From: Larix sibirica
Lineage: Eukaryota; Streptophyta; Pinopsida; Pinales; Pinaceae
Assembly: GCA_004151065.3 (NCBI GenBank)
Contig: NWUY0300136827.1
Span: 1-10,325 of the forward strand
Reading direction: 5' to 3'
Length of the DNA: 10,325 nt
The notes under the pieces are model-generated. The model made no database searches. It saw only the letters and a program-made list of their open reading frames with translations, and was not told the DNA's origin. The position numbers and the translations under genes are program-made. Position 1 is the first letter of the stretch. Each line of letters begins with the position of its first letter. Positions 6,783 to 10,325 of this stretch are shown piece by piece.

Positions 6783-9392
6783 ATGGCCACTACTCCAATC
6801 ACGAAGAAGGGTCGAACCAATACTAAAGCGGTGAAGGAGAAACCTTTGTCGAAGGTTGGGTCCCCTTCCTTAAGTATTATGAATTCAATATCTTGGACAA
6901 TTCATAGTTTATGGAACTGGTAGTGGAGAAATTATATTGAAGTGAAACTAACTAACAAAGGAACAGAAACCATGGAACCGCAATCCTGGGTGCGACAACT
7001 CCACAAATCGGGCATCTTGGCCCTGATGGACATCCCACATTTTAGGGTACCTCTAGCTCGACTAGAAGTATGAAATCACAGATATGGTAATATGTAAAGT
7101 ATCTGGGCTTCCACTCAAGGGCTTGGATCCAATAGAAGTCATAGCTAGTGCTTCTATAGAGGAATTCTACAATAAGTATCACACAAACAAGGGGACGCGC
7201 GAGTACATTATCTATGAAATATCAAAGCACATATTTAGATTTGCAACACTGATCCTTGCATGCAAATTGTTGAGAAAATGTCGCAAGGATGAGTGCCCAA
7301 CGGGAGTTGTCATTGCGACAGAGAAGTGTGCAATGGGCAAGCACATGTCTTGGGAACCATATATTAGATAGGAGTTCCTACAGGCCTACCTAGATGTGCA
7401 GGAGAAATGGGTTCCATTATAGTTTCATCCTACTACTGATTGTTATTTTGGTTTGACAACCACAACCTAGTTTCACATACGACCACCCTACCCTTGAATA
7501 TTTTTTGGCAGCGAAGTTTCTGATGTTGCACTGCCATCCCACCCGAGCATTTCAGGTCAATGTGTGAGACTGTATTCCAGTGCTTGTACACATCAATGTT
7601 GAATGCTACAATAGAAGCATTCGGAATACCACGGTCAATTGTGGACAGATACAATGATGCGGTGATATTTGAGGTAGACTCTCACAACATCCTCATTTCA
7701 CCGCGCAGAGCTAAGATCTGATGCAAATGTCTCGTTGTTCTATATCACAGTTGAGGATGTCAAGACTACAATTTCTCATCGACCACGACATTTACATATA
7801 GTCTCAGATTCCGATCTGGAGATCCTGGAAGCCGCAGGCATACAAAAGAAGCACCCTAAATGCAAAGGTAGTAGCTCTGCCCCACCAAGGCAATCACCCC
7901 ACTTGAATGAGAATCACAAACATAAGTAAATTCCTAATAGCAGGTGGAGAACACAAAGAAGAATCAAAGGATATCCATTCCCCACCGCCAAAACAAGACC
8001 CGAAGGAGGAAAAAGAAACTAAAGAACAACTCCCATCAATAAGAACACCTGGGACTAGACCACCTGGGTCAATCCACTACAAAATTTTGCTCAATTTGGG
8101 AATGAACCAGAGCAAGCATCAGAGTAAGTGATAAAGCAAGCACTAGAGAAAGTGCAGGAGAAACCCGAGGCGATGGGTCAGGAAGAAGGAGAACAAAGTA
8201 ACCCCCAAACATAGCAAATAGAAGCCAGCATTGCAACGATTCCTGACATCGTCCAACAGTTGTAGTCGAACCTAGAGTGCACATAAATCCTCCATAAGGA
8301 TAGAAGGGAATAGCTTGAGGAGATAAGAATGGTACTCCACATAGCATCGGGGAAAGTAGTGGCGTAGACTTCAGAATATGTTGACACCAACCGAGCATAG
8401 GAGCTACAGAAGTAGGCAGAGCATGCCTTTCACAGGAAGCTGAAACTGAACCCATTGGCCATCACTACGATTTAGCCAAAGACAATATCAAAAAGAAACC
8501 CGCTACCTTACAATGATTTGAACCGGCATCTAGTCCAGACTCCTGAACTGTAGTACTATGTTACAGAGATCTTCATCGAGCTTGGTGAAAGACATGAGAA
8601 AATGGACCATGCCTATGCTGAGGTCAAGCAGATGCATAGAGAAGTGGTAGGTGTGAGAGACCAACTAGAAGCAGAGGTGAACAAGGCCTATGTTGTGCTA
8701 TTAGTGGCTAGTTCACTAGCATATAGTCAACTGCAGTGCGTCCAAAAAATTTCCCAAATCAAGGTTACAGTTGTGTCACTTCAGCATAAAGTGATATAAA
8801 TCAGGGCGAAGATCAAGTCGAAGCCTTACCCGGAGGAGCTAGAGCTTGCAAATAAGATTGAAGAAGTAGCGCAGGCTTTGGACTAGACCAAACAAGAAGT
8901 AGCGACTTTGGGAGGGGTCGTAGAGTATAGTGTTAATGTCTAGAACCACCTGCAGGATGTCCCAGAGACACAACAGGTGGATAAGAAAATATGGGACTAT
9001 GAGGCATAGGTCAACACAAAAAAGCAAATTATGGCACAATTACCTCTTTATACCATGAAGGAAACAATGATGAGATCACTACGCTGACCAAGCAAATCAC
9101 AGCGAGTAGAACCGAATAACAAAAAATCGTGAGGACTATTTTCGAGGCACATGACCAGGCACAAAGGTACTTTGATATCCTGTCAAAACTCCAAAGTAAG
9201 GCGACTGAGTTCCTTCCCCTTGTAGAGAAGGCTAAACCAGAAGCAGGGCAGAGTAAGAAGGAAGATGTGGACTCATTTACTGCTTAGCTCATTGACAACA
9301 CCAGTGAGTTTGAACCTATCTGTAGCAACTTCAAGGTGTTTGTCATCATCCTGTGCATGTGTCTACCCTCGGTGGAAGCCTTAGAGCCCTAA
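6783..9392 (+). pseudogene. Third ORF remnant downstream of pol, function unknown, coiled-coil-like C-terminal half
   Basis: I do not recognise the protein. The ATG at 6783 opens a Lys/Thr-rich basic N-terminus (frame 3). The readable frame then switches: frame 2 at about 6872-6937 (YYEFNIL, FMELVVEKLY), frame 3 at 6936-7070, frame 1 at about 7072-7440 (SGLPLKGLDP, REYIIYEISKHIF, ACKLLRKC), frame 2 at about 7463-7556 (YDHPTLEYFLAAKFL), frame 3 at 7560-7718, frame 1 from about 7723, and frame 2 at about 7930-8065 with a Pro/Lys/Glu-rich linker. Frame 1 from 8071 to about 9060 is rich in Glu, Lys, Gln and Leu with heptad-like spacing (strongest 8590-8690 and 8820-8930). Frame 3 from 9060 ends at TAA 9392 after a short hydrophobic segment (VFVIILCMC, near 9340). 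Stops in 8071-9060 are 11 TAG and 3 TAA. The position matches the extra, sometimes env-like ORF of Athila/Tat elements, but I see no signal peptide, so an envelope role is not supported. Confidence 0.65.
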
Positions 9393-9427
9393 GTCGCATG
9401 GATTGGGATGAGCCACATATTAGTGTT

Positions 9428-9434
9428 GGGGGGA
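9428..9434 (+). other. Polypurine tract (plus-strand primer site)
   Basis: GGGGGGA lies directly before a TG that fits an LTR start. RNase H normally spares such a tract so that it primes second-strand DNA synthesis. It is short and has T residues just upstream, but it sits 36 bases after the end of the third ORF, in the expected place. Confidence 0.65.
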
Positions 9435-9573
9435 TGTTGGTGCCCAAGTTTTGGATCATTCACTACACATCGAGCCAGATAGTTAGCGCTAACATAAGAC
9501 AGTTACATTACACACCAAGTTCAGTTAGAGACTGCGCACCACCAATAGTCCTACAATTTTGAAAACCTTAGCC

Positions 9574-9580
9574 TATAAAA
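9574..9580 (+). promoter_or_regulatory. LTR promoter TATA box
   Basis: TATAAAA followed by GG is a canonical plant RNA polymerase II TATA box. It lies about 140 bases inside the LTR, so transcription would start near 9605, marking the U3/R border. It is embedded in a short imperfect repeat (GCCTAT at 9571 and 9583). In the 3' LTR it would not drive the element itself but could read into flanking DNA. Confidence 0.7.
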
Positions 9581-9982
9581 GGCCTATTTTGTAAAGGGTT
9601 GGGTTGGATGTTGGATCTATGTGGGTCAAGGTTGTTATTGTGATGTTAGTTGTTGTTTCTGTGGATATCTATGATGCAGCTTTGCGTTGTCTATGCTATA
9701 TTGTATCGATGAAGAATTATTAAGTTGTTGAGCTGGGTTTGTAGTAATGGATTGTAGCCATTTTTTTCCAGTAATATAATACAGCTATTGGTTCAAATTT
9801 ACCTTGCACAATTTATTGATGAATGAATGTATGTTGAATGCTTGGTAGTTTAAGAGACGCATATTATCATTTTAATGCTTGAATGACATGGTTAAGTAAG
9901 TAATGGATACAATGCTGAAGAAAAACATCCCATCTTGCCCTGCACATCCTTGATTCAGGTTTCTGTGTAATTTTGTGCACGC

Positions 9983-10015
9983 GTCTCGGTTGAGACCTTA
10001 CTATGCTTGCATAGT
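9983..10015 (+). repeat. Two adjacent perfect inverted repeats in the LTR
   Basis: GTCTC-GGTT-GAGAC (9983-9996) forms a 5-bp stem with a four-base loop. Three bases later ACTATGC-TT-GCATAGT (10000-10015) is a perfect 7-bp inverted repeat with a two-base centre. If the LTR runs to 10160 they lie in R/U5 and would be present at the 5' end of element RNA. Confidence 0.5.
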
Positions 10016-10160
10016 ATTGAAAATGTCATTTCATGTAGGGTTTTGTTGGCCACATATGCCTAAACCTGGGTCCGAGTGAACCGACCAGCAAAAATGCATT
10101 GATAAAAACTTGCAATGTTGTTCATTGGAATGTGGTTTTTTGGTGATATGAAAACCAACA

Positions 10161-10325
10161 ATGTTGTGCTTTGAAATAAGATATAAAAGCATATTATTAA
10201 TTTCTATATAAGGAATAGTGAAAATATCAACGTCGTTTACAGTTTTTGTAGAACAGCAATTCATTGAAATCTGTTAGGATTTTAGTGGGCCGCTTGGACA
10301 GACATGTATGATTTATGGGACATCT
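10161..10325. other. AT-rich sequence beyond the proposed LTR end, no gene seen
   Basis: This is probably host flank, or the rest of the LTR if the LTR is longer than proposed. It has TATATAAG near 10206, but no ORF or known motif. Confidence 0.4.

Larger units (their letters stand above)
1..10160 (+). mobile_element. Decayed Ty3/gypsy LTR retrotransposon, 5'-truncated by the window edge
   Basis: Domain order on the + strand is gag, protease, RT, RNase H, integrase, third ORF, polypurine tract, LTR. Integrase after RT/RNase H is the Ty3/gypsy order (Ty1/copia has integrase before RT). No chromodomain motif follows the integrase, and a long ORF lies downstream of pol, which points to the Athila/Tat-like non-chromovirus plant group; this lineage call is inferred from motif style. 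The internal region runs from before base 1 to 9434, so the full element exceeds 10 kb. Many in-frame stops and more than ten frame changes make it non-autonomous. The 3' limit at 10160 is a proposal based on a terminal inverted repeat, because the 5' LTR needed to confirm it is not in the window. Confidence 0.9.
9435..10160 (+). repeat. 3' LTR (end proposed from terminal inverted repeat)
   Basis: The start TGTTGG directly follows the polypurine tract. The only matching inverted end I find downstream is CCAACA at 10155-10160, which would give a 726-bp LTR with a TG...CA, 6-bp inverted repeat. U3 would be short, since a TATA box lies at 9574, about 140 bases in. Downstream of it the sequence is AT-rich with several plant poly(A)-like words (AATATAATA around 9773). 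The start is fairly secure. The end is uncertain, because a 6-mer can occur by chance in this length and the 5' LTR is not available to compare. Confidence 0.55.

Noticed and set aside
8069-8455. 128-codon open frame on the - strand
   Set aside because: It lies antisense to the third-ORF remnant. It is open because many + strand stops are TAG (CTA on the other strand), and it shows no recognised domain.
6783-9392. Envelope glycoprotein assignment for the third ORF
   Set aside because: No signal peptide, Cys-rich ectodomain or clear membrane anchor is visible; only a short hydrophobic segment near 9340. Position alone is not enough.
9353-9562. 69-codon open frame crossing the end of ORF3, the polypurine tract and the LTR start
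   Set aside because: It spans non-coding landmarks and is in a different frame from the ORF3 remnant, which ends at 9392.
10000-10015. Palindrome as a bacterial-type rho-independent terminator
   Set aside because: No T-tract follows, the loop is only two bases, and the context is a plant LTR.
10180-10213. TATA-like words (ATATAAAAG, TATATAAGG) after the proposed LTR end as a second promoter
   Set aside because: The region is AT-rich, with no initiator, ORF or repeat context; such words are expected by chance.
1-10325. CRISPR array, tRNA, rRNA or bacterial mobile element
   Set aside because: No regular spaced repeats, cloverleaf or rRNA-like sequence was seen; all coding signal is Ty3/gypsy.

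Overview
The window holds one long, decayed LTR retrotransposon of the Ty3/gypsy (Metaviridae-type) superfamily, on the + strand, in what is almost certainly a land-plant nuclear genome. The order is gag, protease, an unusual inter-domain segment, reverse transcriptase, RNase H, integrase, a long non-coding spacer, a third long open-reading-frame remnant, a polypurine tract, and the start of the 3' LTR. The 5' LTR, primer-binding site and start of gag lie upstream of the window. There is no sign of bacterial genes. No chromodomain follows the integrase, and there is a large extra ORF downstream of pol. Both fit the non-chromovirus plant lineages (Athila/Tat-like, the 'OTA' group). The lineage and the host group are inferences from motif style, not database results.

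Layout: 1-1218 gag remnant with a capsid-like segment and an array of zinc knuckles; 1219-1690 poorly conserved gag-pol linker; 1691-2110 aspartic protease; 2111-3125 inter-domain region holding two gag-like helical modules; about 3126-4036 reverse transcriptase with an intact YLDD box; about 4044-4565 RNase H with altered catalytic residues; about 4566-5928 linker and integrase (HHCC finger, DDE core, GPY/F-like C-terminus); 5929-6782 spacer with an imperfect 42-nt tandem repeat and a splice-acceptor-like tract; 6783-9392 remnant of a third ORF (about 870 codons) with an uncharacterised N-terminal half, a charged Pro/Lys/Glu-rich linker and a coiled-coil-like C-terminal half; 9428-9434 polypurine tract; 9435 onward 3' LTR, whose end is proposed at 10160; 10161-10325 AT-rich sequence, possibly host flank.

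None of the proteins can be made from this copy. Pol alone carries 27 in-frame stops and several frame changes. The stops are strongly skewed to TAG (16 of 27 in pol, 11 of 14 in the coiled-coil part of the third ORF), and many sit where the family has Gln or Trp. That is the pattern expected from deamination of methylated cytosines, including the plant-specific CHG context (CAG to TAG). In a working relative, gag would form the particle, protease would cut the polyprotein, RT/RNase H would make cDNA primed at the polypurine tract, and integrase would insert it. The role of the third ORF is unknown. The points most worth a second look are the gag-like modules between protease and RT, the third ORF, and the TAG-skewed decay.
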